Assembly (NCBI GenBank): GCA_963682175.1
Contig: OY821777.1
Coordinates: 7,395,501 to 7,459,500 of the forward strand
DNA length: 64,000 nt
Direction of reading: 5' to 3'
Origin: Triglochin maritima
Taxonomy: Eukaryota; Streptophyta; Magnoliopsida; Alismatales; Juncaginaceae
Made by a program: the position numbers and the translations under genes. The notes below the pieces were generated by a model that made no database searches, was not told the DNA's origin, and saw nothing but the letters and a program-made list of their open reading frames with translations. This document shows positions 32,412 through 43,854 of the stretch, piece by piece. How positions within the stretch are numbered: the stretch's first letter is position 1; each line of letters opens with the position of its first letter.

Positions 32412-35400
32412 ATGTGGAGATTTAAGCCTTTTATGCCGAAAGAAAATGCTGGTCTTGAGGGCCGGACCATTGACGTTGGTAATCTGAAAGTACATGTACG
32501 TAATGCAATAGCCGAAGGTGGATTCTCCTGTGTTTACCTTGCTCGTGATGCTGTACATCAATCGAAGCAGTATGCATTGAAACACATGATATGTAATGAC
32601 AAAGAGTCTCTCAGTGTGGTTATGAAGGAGATTTCTGTGATGAAGAGGCTGAAAGGACACCCCAATGTTGTAGTACTTGCTGCAAGTGATATTTTTGATA
32701 TGGGAAGGACGAAGGAGGCTATAATTGTGATGGATTTCTGTGAAAAATCATTAGTCAGTGTGCTTGAAAGCAGAGGGGCTACGTATTATGAGGAGAAGCA
32801 GGTTCTTCTTATTTTTAGAGACGTCTGCAATGCGGTATTTGCAATGCATTGCCAGTCACCACCAGTTGCTCATAGGTATCATCTTTCAAAAACATATCTG
32901 ATATCTGATGTTTAACCAACATCTTTATTTATTAATGTAAGTACTATATGAACCGTGACTCTTGATGAGTTTCATTTCTGGCCTACACAACTAGTTTGGG
33001 ATTAAAGGATTTGTTGTTGTTGTGATAATACACTCACACCTTTGTACTTAGCTTATCTTAGAAATCCAATAGAAGGCAAATGTTAACTTGCTTTCTTTTT
33101 CTAAACTAAACATTATATTATATTCAAATTTTGTTAAAGTTCCTTACTACTAAGTATTGAGGCCTACAAATTAACTCCCAATCTGCTAACAATAACTTTC
33201 TGTGGTAACAGTAACTTATTTATCTTCCTTCGTACAACTGGTAGTTCATGTTCAGTTTCAGGGTTGATTCTTATTTAGGAATCTGGAATTTTTATTCTTC
33301 CTTCTATATTATTTTCAAGATGACATATAATGTGATATCCCTTAATATGCCTTTGCCTTTTATTGGCTTCTGACTACTTGAGTCTGTTGACAACTGTCTG
33401 AATTATATTTCCATAGAGACTTGAAAGCCGAAAATGTTCTACTTGGATCCGATGGAGCATGGAAATTGTGTGATTTTGGTAGCACTTCAACCAACCACAA
33501 GCGTTTTGACAAGCCTGGAGAGATGGGCATTGAAGAGGACAACATCAGGAAACATACAACACCTGCATATAGGGCTCCTGAGGTCCAAAAATTATGTTTT
33601 AATTGACTATTATTAACTGATCTCTTTCATGATTACATTTTGTCTTCTTTAAATATTTGTCATTGATCTCATGCCTTCCTATGTTAAGTGCAGATGTGGG
33701 ATCTGCTGAGAAGAGACATCATCAGTGAAAAAGTAGATATCTGGGTAAGACCGCTTAATGATATATCCCCAACATATTTCTACTAAGAACACTTCAATGT
33801 TAGTGATCTAGGATCTGAGACCTCTTTAGACACTTTGATGGTATGGTATGCACAAGTCACAGTTGAAAGGTTGTATGTGTGGATCTGGCTTCAGGAAGAA
33901 TGGAAGCAAATTTCATCGTTAGGAGGATAGTGAATCCCTCTAATTATTTGCAGTTTCAATATATAACAGAACACCAGACGGTTCCAAACTTATCATACCG
34001 TAGCTTTGACCTTGTAAGCTGTAATATCTATCCGTTTTTTCTGTTCTAAAACATGACATATATGGAACATGCAATTGTGATTGCACACGACTAATTAAAA
34101 AAAATCCCTACCACTTATATCGTAACATACTCTTTCACCTAGATGCTGATATTACTTAGTAAGGTGACTAGTGCAACTGAAATATGGTAGTGCATGACTC
34201 AAGATAAAATTAAATTGTACACCAACATTTAGAATGCATGTCAAGTAAGGTTTATGCAGGTTGCTGTGTGAGTTTAGATAGCTCCGTAAAGACCTCTTAG
34301 ATCTTCAATTGCATTCGTATTTCCTGAAGTGTAATATTGATTATTTTCAAAGATTTGAGTATAAATTTTTTGTTACTTTTGTGCAGGCTCTTGGTTGTCT
34401 TCTCTACCGGATTTGCTACTTCAAATCTGCTTTTGATGGTGAATCAAAGTTGCAAGTCCTGAATGGGAACTACCGTATCCCGGAGATGCCAAAATACAAT
34501 TCTTCCATCACAGATTTGATCAAAGATATGCTCCAAATTTCTCCTGATTCCAGACCAGATATAACCCAGGCAAGGGCTTTGCTTGATTGACCATTCATCT
34601 CCATGAAACTAGGTTGGTTTCTGATTGTTGCATATGCAATAATCATCAGTCTTGAGAATGTTTCTTAATGCTAATGTTGATAACCTTGTGCAGGTATGGT
34701 TCCAGGTTAATCTATTACTTCCTCTGGACTTGCAGAAGGAGACACCTAATGGATCTTTTTCGAGGACAACTACTGACATTCACATGCCTGCAATAAATAC
34801 TTATGATGAAGGTGAGATCTTCAGTTTCCATCTGAAATTTGATAAGAACATATTTCCTTGTAAATCCTTAATTCAAGGCATTACCTTCCAACACACATCA
34901 AGATTTCGAGGGGTATTTGCGAATACGAGTCACATGGATAAGTTTTGGCACTGCATTTTTTTATAAAAATTATACCACTTTATTCTGATTCACTTGAAGC
35001 TGTCCATTATGAACCTTAGTTACTACAAAGATGTCGCCGGTGACGTCCCAAAGAATCGCTCCATATTCATCATCTACAAGAGGACAAGTCCGGAGTATGT
35101 CAGCAAGATATGTGGAGGAACGACCTAGAACGTCACTGCGTGATTCAAAGACAACTGGTGATGGTCCACTAGGCATGTTCTGGACTACTCATCATCAATC
35201 AAGTACGCTGGTTACGGAGAATAATATTCCAAAATCTGATAAAGAGTTACCAAGTCAAAGTGTTTCAAAGCACAATGAGCAGAAAATTGGAAAGAGATCT
35301 AGTCCGTCAAGGGAAAAGATAGCCAAAGAGCCTCCTAGGACAGTTAGGGGGGATTCCGTAATAAAATCTGATGACGTCCCGAGTGCAGACTTTGAGATTA

Positions 35401-36231
35401 GATTTGAAAGTGGTAGGGGTATAGGAAAAACAAAGATTTCATATGCTGGTAATCAGAAAACTGCAGTATTAAATTCTGAGAATAGAACTTCATTTCCAAA
35501 TGAGACATTTAATACTTTTGTTGCTGAGTTTGACCCAAGTAAACTCAGTACTAATAGTGGATCTAGAAAGGACTTACAGGGTGAATTGGAGAGTTTGAAG
35601 AAACAGCTAAAGCAATCTAATTTCGAAAAGGTTGATATGACATCAAAATTTGAAAAATTATCTGCCATTTGCCGCTCTCAGAGACAGGAGATTCAGGAAC
35701 TAAAACGTTCCCTTGCTGCGTTGAACCAGCCACCATCAAATAAGGTTAATCTAAAGAGCCAGAGTACTCGCAGTGGACAATCTTCTTTTCAGGTATCTCT
35801 TGTGATGCTTCAGAGCCAATCAAATATACTTTTGCATTATTAGTTTTATATCCTATTACCTTATATTTTCATGACCATTCCGTTTTCTGTTTGTTCCACA
35901 GCAAAGGGAAAAAATTGAAGGATCCCTTTTAGAATTGCAGAAAGGAGTGTTTGCAAATGCCTCTGTATCAAGAGGCAAGGATTCCAGAGCCTGGCAGCCT
36001 TTTGCCAAGGAGTCAAAACCAGTTAGAACTAGTGATTGCCGCCAAACTAAATCAAACTCTGCTAGCATTGCAACTGGATCATGGAGCTTCGACCAGGATG
36101 GTTTCACAGCTGCAGTGTCATCCTCTCAGACATCTAGAACATCTTTTCAGAGCAGAAGTTCTCAACAATACAGTAGTTCCAATGTAAAGAAGGTACAGAC
36201 TACTCAGCCTGCTGGATGGGCTGGTTTTTAG
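32412..36231 (+). CDS. AAK1/NAK-family Ser/Thr protein kinase (At2g32850-like)
   Basis: A Numb-associated/AP2-associated kinase family member; animal relatives phosphorylate endocytic adaptors, and the plant role is less clear. Exons: 32412-32875, 33417-33582, 33694-33744, 34387-34569, 34694-34811, 35020-35792, 35902-36231, giving 694 aa. The N-terminus MWRFKPFMPKENAGLEGRTI is as in plant homologues. Kinase motifs, residues about 25-295: glycine loop AEGGFSCVYLA, YALKHM, catalytic HRDLKAENVLL, DFGS, TTPAYRAPEMW and VDIWALGCLLYRICYFKSAF. The C-terminal half is Ser-rich and low-complexity, with a coiled-coil-like stretch (GELESLKKQLKQSNFEKVDM, SQRQEIQELKRSLAALNQ), and ends QPAGWAGF. Intron 4 uses a GC donor (CAG|GCAAGG); ignoring it puts a false stop after ITQARALLD. 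The exon 6 acceptor was chosen for phase. Intron 1 carries a SINE tail. Confidence 0.93.
32981..33024 (+). mobile_element. SINE 3' tail (Au-like) in kinase intron 1
   Basis: GCCTACACAACTAGTTTGGG then ATTAAAGGATTTGTTGTTGTTGTG has the conserved 3' end and TTG-repeat tail of Au-type SINEs. As with the copy at 6780-6822, no 5' body was recognised. Confidence 0.65.
34570..34693 (+). other. GC-AG intron in the NAK-type kinase gene
   Basis: The exon ends ACCCAG and the intron begins GCAAGG, the consensus for U2-type GC donors. It ends CTTGTGCAG, and the next exon reads VWFQVNLLLP. The protein context (PDITQ|VWFQVN) agrees with plant homologues, so the non-canonical donor is favoured over read-through to the TGA at 34588-34590. 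Confidence 0.85.
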
Positions 36232-37611
36232 TGAGATGATAAATATTAGTTGCCATATACAGAAAGAGCGTTAAGGTAACCGAGCATTAGAGCCGAGGCT
36301 TGAATGAGCTGTGCATCACCATAAATGGTTGGTTATTCTCATGCCTTCTGCTGATTACGTCTACACAGGTTTGACCGTTTGAGCCAGTGAAGAGCCTGAG
36401 CGTGAGGAATAGTTTAAAGATCGTCCATGAGCTGCTCATGATGGTCATCTTGTTTCGGTAGTATATGCTGCTGGCTGCTGCTGCTGCTTGTTTGCTGAAT
36501 TTGGGCTGCTTCCTAAATTTTGCTTTCATACTAGCAATACAGATGTGTAATATTAACATAATGTTGAATTGTTGATACTTGTAAGCTAGTGTTCCTAATA
36601 CATTTTCACCCATAATAATCCGTAAGCAACATGTCTTGTGCTTCGCAGGCTGCAGCTTCATCTTTTATAGCCAGACAATCTCCTTTTATGATGAGAGACT
36701 TGTTTTATGGTTCCTTTTTCTTGATATGGCTATATGAAATCAACTTGCTGTTGAGATTCGGCAAACCATGTACTGTTATGAATATATGATCTCAATTGAC
36801 TTTAATGAGAGCGGATTCTCATGTAAACACCTGGAATCAGTTGTTCATATCTGGAAACAGGAGTACATAATTTTTTTACAGTTATGTCTCACCACAATTT
36901 CAAGGTGATTTGCGACTTTTAGATATAGATAACATAGAATAAGCACTTCTTTTTGTTAACAAAAAGGGCACACGAAGTTTGTGGCACACTCGACAAAGGG
37001 TATAAACACCCAAACTTGCAGTGTCCTACCGAGCTCAGTACAAAACAAAAGATCCAAAAGAAAATTAGGAACCAAACAATATCTCATGACCGAAGACACA
37101 CAGAAGTACAAATATTTGCCTTGGGGGCTAATAAAAAAAAAGAAAAAAATATATCAGACTTGGCCCTTGGGGATCAGATCACACAAAATCTACAGTAACC
37201 ACAATCACAAATAAGAAAAGCCCAATGAACAAGTTAATCTCCCAAATTCCAGTTCATTAATTCCCAAATCCCAAGCCCAAAACGGAAACACCCAATTCCG
37301 AAGTACAACTCCAAACCGAACCAGTTAGACACTCACGTGTCGAAAACAACATTGACTCTTTCCTTTTTCTCCCTCACAAATTCTCCAATTATTTTTTTCC
37401 CTCCCTTCCCCTTCTCCCCATCAAAATCCCAATTCTCCAACCCGATCACGCTCCAATTCGCTCCTTCTCCTTTCCATCTCCTTCCAGATTACGCGACGTG
37501 GAAGAAATCTCCCCTACATCGCCTTCTTCTTCTTCTTCTCCCCAGAAGCCTTGTTGTGGATCTCCGGAGGCTGAATTGGGAGAAAGCTGAGATTTTGAAG
37601 AGGATTCCGCC
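36232..37611. other. Spacer between the kinase gene and the EMSY-like gene
   Basis: Contains the kinase 3' UTR (left), AT-rich spacer, and the promoter and 5' UTR of the EMSY-like gene. The presumed leader has a CT-rich run at about 37516-37545. No separate gene recognised. Confidence 0.6.
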
Positions 37612-40600
37612 ATGGAGTATAACCCCTCCGATAGTAGCGGTTAGTTGTGGTGTTTCTCGTGGATGCGCGTTGATTTGGTCGTTTCGGAGGTGGTTTGTGG
37701 TTTAGGGTTTCGGGCATTTGCTTGGACTTCGGTTTTTTTGGGTGGTTTTGGAGATGGTTTTGGGGTGGATCGGAGAGATGGGGTTGGGAGTGGAGTGGAG
37801 GGTTTAGTGTTGGATGCCCCTATTTTAGGGTTTTGTGTGGGTTTGCTGGTTTCGTTTTCTGATTTGGACTGGAATTTGTGATCTTTGCTTCAATGCTTCT
37901 GCTTTGTTTTTTTTTGTTGGGGATTAGGGTTGTATGTAGATTTTTGTTGTTGTTCAGCAATCAGCATTGTGATGAGAAATATAGGATCAGATGCCCTGAG
38001 CATCTCGTTTTTTTTATGCTAGAAATTTTGTTTGGGGCATTTATGTTGCACAGTACTCACTGAATTACCACTAACTGGGAGTTAACCAAATTGAGTACTT
38101 CCTTTTAACAGTCATTAAGTGTGAACTTGTAACTTCTGTTCTTCCATAAGGGTGCGTCCATTTAAGTTGGATAGTACTTAAAATTTGAAATTTATAGACG
38201 TCAATCACAATTTGGAATTATCATTTCAATTATCATTTATGAGTGGTTATTTGTGATTATCATTTCAATACGCAATTTTTAATCACCAGAGTTGGAGTTC
38301 TGATGATTTCATGCATGATGTTTTATATCAAGCGTGAAGTTTCAGCGGCTTGGCGTTTGTGATGTGTCCTTTGATTGAAGGTCCTTACAAGTAGTTATGT
38401 TTTTTACCTTTTCCTATTACATGGAAACCTTCAGATTTATCATAAAGTGCTCTTATCAGGACATGCTTCATATTGCCTTTCCTGCAGAAATTAACTTTTG
38501 TTGCCTCTAAACTTGATGAATGCGAACTGAAATGTTTTTTTCTGCCTCTTCTTATCTGCCGAAAGGAAACATTTAGACAGCTTTAAATGTTTTCGACAAA
38601 CCAATCAACTTGTAGCATACTGTTCTGCTACAGCAGCTACACTGTTCCTAGGAAGAGACACTTGTGTAGTAACACTTTACAAAATGCTGGGAGTTTCTTG
38701 GTGGAGTTGACAGCAAGCTGCAAAGATGCAGTGGAATGTAGATAGTTCTTGTGATCTCTGTAGTCTCCATGATTTAAGATCAATTTTACATTTTAGATTG
38801 GTTGTCGTTCGTTCTTTTGCAATTTGGCATTTGTTTATGTTAGTTGAAGCTTTACTCATTTATCTTTATATAAAAATTCAATTTTGGGAATTGTTTGAAC
38901 TTTGAACTCATCATATTAAAGTATTAACAACTACAGGGACAGATGATGATCTCCCACCTACTCATCACAATCGAGGGATGGCAGGGCAAATCAGTGGCAA
39001 TGGAAGAACTGCTGTGATGGGTGGTCTAACGTACCCAAGGGTACATAATGACATGGAAACCCAAATTCATCGAATTGAACAAGAAGCGTACAGTTCGGTT
39101 CTTCGAGCATTCAAGGCTCAGTCAGATGCTATTACCTGGGTATGTACATTGTTATTTCAATATTCTCATTAGACTATATTTGTAGTCTTTGTCATAAGAA
39201 ATTTTCTTATCTCTAATTGTTTAAAAAATACAGGAAAAAGAAAGCTTAATAACTGAGCTTAGGAAAGAGCTCCGAGTGTCGGATGAGGAGCATAGAGAAC
39301 TTCTTGCCAAGGTCAATGCAGATGATGTGATTCGGAGCATAAGGTATCTTGTTGTCAAAATCCTCTTCGTTGTTCTTGAATGTTTCTTGTCATAACTATT
39401 TGATCGTTTTATTAGAGACTGGAGAAAAGCAGGTGGTGTCCAATCTGGCTTGCTCAATGTGCAACCTGTGCACGACACGGTTCCTAGGCATCCTAGCCCT
39501 ACAGTTTCAGCATCTCGCAAGAAACAAAGGACAGTCCAATCAGTACCACCAATGTCTTCAGGTTTGCCATCACCTGCATTACAGTCTCAGGCTATTGCCA
39601 CTCCTGTGCAACCAACATCATCTGCTATGAAACGTGGAGCTCCACCAGAAGGGGCCAGAGGCAAAAAACATAAACCAGTATGTATTTTTGTTGATTATTT
39701 TGCAATTTTTCTAGTCTGTAAAGTAGACTGATACAGCAGTTCTGAGTTAATTAAGAGTCTGCCGTTTTCAGGGCCAGACTCTTCATCGTGTATCTTCAAC
39801 AAAATCTGTGCAGTATTCTTCAGCTGGTCCAAATGAGAGAGGCCAATCAGCAAACCAAAGTACCTCTGCTCTCGTTCCTGCTGACCCTTCAAAAGCAGCA
39901 AATCCCTTAATTGGAAGAAGAGTCATGACAAGGTGGCCAGAAGATAACAATTTTTATGAAGCTGTCATTACAGATTATAACCTTGATGAGGTTTGTTACT
40001 CCCATTGTATTATGCTTCTCAATGGACAATGGTGTAGTTGAAGAAGCTATTTAAATGTCATCCTTACCCTCTTATTAAACTGTCAGGGTCTACATGCACT
40101 TGTTTATGACATGAACACCAAACACGAGACATGGGAATGGGTTAATCTGAAAGAGGTTAGTGTACAAAATCCTTTCTTTGCTGCAGCATCAATCCAAGTA
40201 TTTATGTGCTTTAGCTACTTTCTCACATTGGTTGAGTATTCTCAATTTCTCAGTCATTGCTATGTTGATGAATAATTTCTTGGCATTTATTTCTGTACTT
40301 ATGACAGGTATATGTTTTATGTGACCTTTTGGATTGTTTAGACTATTGTCTACTTAGAATTTTCTCTATTATAGTTAGGGATCCAAAGTGTTCTTGAAAA
40401 TGTGAGGTGGAATATCTTTTAAATAAAAACATAAAAGCTTCTTTTGTTGTTTATCTTTTAATTTTTTTGTGCTTTAAGTATTTCTCTTTGAAATTTAGTT
40501 TCTCGGTGATTTATATAACTCTAGATGAGATAGTCAAAACTTAGGTTGGTTAGTTCATTTGATAACCTAATTGGTGGTGAGCCAAGTTGTTACTTTCTAG

Positions 40601-42649
40601 CAGAGTTTGGTGGGGCCAAACTCATTTGAAGTCAACCTTAATTAAAATGCCTATCTAGACAACTTCAACAAAGACACTCTCTATTACCTATGCTGACCAC
40701 CTTGAATTCATTTGCGTACCTTGCAGTTATGTTGTCCTCTTTAGCATTCTGTATGGACTATGGAATGAATGGGGTGTGTTTCTTGCTATGTCTCTTGATA
40801 TAGTTATGACAAGATTAGCATTTTACCTGATAAAAAATGCCTTCATGGTTTCTACAACATGATCAGTTTTGGTGCTATAAATTTCACTTCTGTAACAGAG
40901 TAAAATATCTTGGTGGTCTTGTATTTACTTGTTCTTTTTTGTCTTTCTATTACGCTTCATCTGACATAACATGTACTTTGTAATCTAATTGGGTGGAGAG
41001 GACGTCGTCCTTTTCCTTGATTTCTTGGTTGAATGGGTGCTCAGTAGATAGTCCACCCAGCTGTTCTATTTATGGCTATGTAATGTGAATACGCCAACCA
41101 ATGACCTTGTTGGATTGTGGTTATGATATTGCATAACTGCGAAAGTCAGTTGTTTTCTTCTAGCACTGTAAATTTTGTTCCTTGTTTGAAATTTCTACAA
41201 TTTTTTATAGGATATACTTTTGAAGCCTTACTGCTCCCATCACAAATAGGATATGCGTCATGAAACCAAATTGAGTTTCTTCTGAATGACATTGCTTTCA
41301 TTATTTCTTTTTTTTAATACAAATGACGGGACTCAAAAACCAGAACTTAGCAAGCATTTCTTATGTTTTTATTATCCTCAACATTTTGTTTCCAAATTTA
41401 CAAACAAGTACCTTCAAGTGGCTATTCAGTGGTTTTTAAACATCAAGTCGTCACAGTTATATCTGACTATATCCATTGCTGAAATACTGTCATTTGCCAA
41501 TGATTAAAACTGATGTATCGGTTTGGCACTTTAAGGACTTCTTTTCATATCTAACTAGCGAAAAGCTATTTCATACCTTTTAATTCCATCTGCTATTATG
41601 ACTACAAGTATCCTTTTTGTTTTAATGCTTTGTTATGAATGATAGATTTCTCCAAGTGACATCCGATGGGATGGAGAAGATCCCGGCGTCTCTCGTCAAG
41701 TGAGCCTTGGTGGACCTGGTCGTGGAGTTAAGAAGCCTGCAGGGCAAGTTGGTCCATTTGCAGGTGCTGGTTCAGAAAGAGATAACCCGAGGAGTCATCT
41801 CAGAAAAGATATTCCTCCATCGCTAAATGGAAGGCGAAAGAAGCGCCCTGATAATATTGAGATACTTAACACAGAAGTATTGATTAAGGAGGTCTGTTCA
41901 TGAATATTTTAATCACATGGAATAATTTCAAGTGTTTTGATACTGTTATTCAACATTTTCCCCTTTCTTTCGTATAATGATGCCTACCAGGTTGAACGGG
42001 TCTTCAGCTCAAGGCACCCTGATCCACGTGAAGTTGAGAAAGCGAAGGGGCTGTTGAAAGTACGAAGCTTCTAGATGAAAGACATCCTGTCTTTATTATT
42101 TTCAATGCATGTATGGGATCCTTATGAACTTTTTTGCAGGATCATGAACAATCTCTCATTAATGCTCTTGCAAAACTTGCTGACATGTCTGATGGTATAA
42201 CTGGTAAGTCTACTTGAAGAGTCATTTCAACGATCTGATTCTTGCGATGGCTTTCTGATAAGCATAGAAAATTGTTATGTGTACCAAGTGTTTTTTCCCT
42301 CTTGCGGGTTCTTTTAGTCAGAGGATATGACAAATCTTAGAAATTATCATGATAAAAGAAAATACAGTATAAGTTGCGATTATGGGGTCTGAAATTTCGT
42401 TCCACTTTACAAGAAGGGAACACAAGTTCATCCCCTTTCCCTTTTTAGTGATTACTCGCCGTCCCCTGTAGGACAAGCTGATTGCTGATAATCCCTTCTC
42501 CAATAGTCACTGTTATTCATCTTTATCCTTATTTTCTTCGAATTATCTGGAAAAAAACAGATCTTTGTTATCTACACTTGTTATGAATCATGAAGATCTT
42601 AACTACGATTTCATCTCCATTGACAGAAGAAAGGGAGCATCATTTCTAA
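37612..42649 (+). CDS. EML: EMSY-like protein with ENT and Agenet domains
   Basis: A nuclear plant-specific family; the Agenet/Tudor-like domain is thought to read histone marks, and some members act in immunity and seed development. Exons: 37612-37639, 38937-39139, 39234-39343, 39416-39677, 39772-39990, 40087-40155, 41646-41891, 41991-42059, 42140-42203, 42627-42649, giving 430 aa. The N-terminus is [20 protein letters not shown]. The ENT domain, about residues 49-114, includes [20 protein letters not shown] and [21 protein letters not shown] Ser/Pro-rich linker with [15 protein letters not shown] follows. The Agenet domain, about 245-305, has [20 protein letters not shown] and [16 protein letters not shown] conserved C-terminal helix includes [20 protein letters not shown] and [19 protein letters not shown]. 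It stops soon after, at EEREHHF, shorter than family members I know; the last exon is the least certain. Confidence 0.92.
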
Positions 42650-43854
42650 GGCTGAAATGGAATGTAGAAGAATGCATAGGCATTTCAATTTGAATATTGG
42701 AAGATTGAATCTCAAGAGGATGTTGAAGATGATGTTTGAACTATCAGGCCCTTCGTAAACACAGTTGATAATTCGATGCATCTTTTCTTTTGTTGCTAAC
42801 AGGACAGAATTACTGGGGTTTAATTGTGAAGGAAAGTGTAGCTCTTCTCGTATTTCAGTTTTATTAACCAGTAGAGCCTCTGAGTTTGAATCTGAGATTC
42901 CTGTACATTTCTTAGGTGGTAAAATTCTGTAACCTGTAAATTTATTTTAACGACCTGTTATTAGGTGTAGTAGCTTAAATATTAATTTATTTCTCTCTTA
43001 GTTCTTAGCGCCGGCGGAAGTTGTATATATTGAAAGGGTGGAGTTTTGTTTTGTCAGACCAATAGAAAGTACTAATCTTCATGGTTTCTTGAATTTTTAT
43101 CTCCCTTACGATTTTAAATGTCTACGGCAAGTTTCTAATTTTTAGCTATCAATGAGCACCACCATCAAGCTAATGTTGAGCAAAGTTGCACAAGCTTCTA
43201 AGTTTAAACCAACACTAGTCTTGATATAACCTTTTTGCACTTAGTTTTGGCACACCAGCCAGAGTTTGTGGTTTGTGGGTCTTGAGTCTTGACCACTCAT
43301 TCATCAATTGCGATTTTCCTTTTTTATCAATCCATGATGACATAATATCTTTGTCTTTAGAGGTTAAACACTAATTACTGGCATGAGCGTTATCCTTGTA
43401 TTAGTTTGGTGTAAAGAAGATTAGATGGGCAAACCTTAAAAGATCGATAAATTTTAGTATTTTACTTTGATATATGGCTGATACTAAGGATGAAATCTAA
43501 AGATCGGTTGATTTAAATTTTTAATTGTGGTATTCCAAAGTGATCGAATCACGATAGTTCTCAAGAGCCAAGGTACCACCGTCGCATGATAAACAATGTT
43601 ACTTCAGAAATGGACAAATATTCTGAAAGACGAGCACATATCTTTTCAATTCGTGCATGCGAACTATTCGCTCAAGTACGTAATGTATAGGATCTTGGTT
43701 TATTTGCAGAGCTTTTTTATTGGGACACGACTTGTAGTAGAATACACTGACACAACGCCATGGACCTTACCTATATTACGGATACATCATATAGTTGCTA
43801 GTACAAACGCATATAGCAAAGCTCTTTCACCGATCATAGTTATCATGCAACTCA
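42650..43854. other. Spacer between convergent EMSY-like and glycine-rich genes
   Basis: Holds the 3' UTRs of the flanking convergent genes. No other gene or repeat recognised. Confidence 0.6.
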
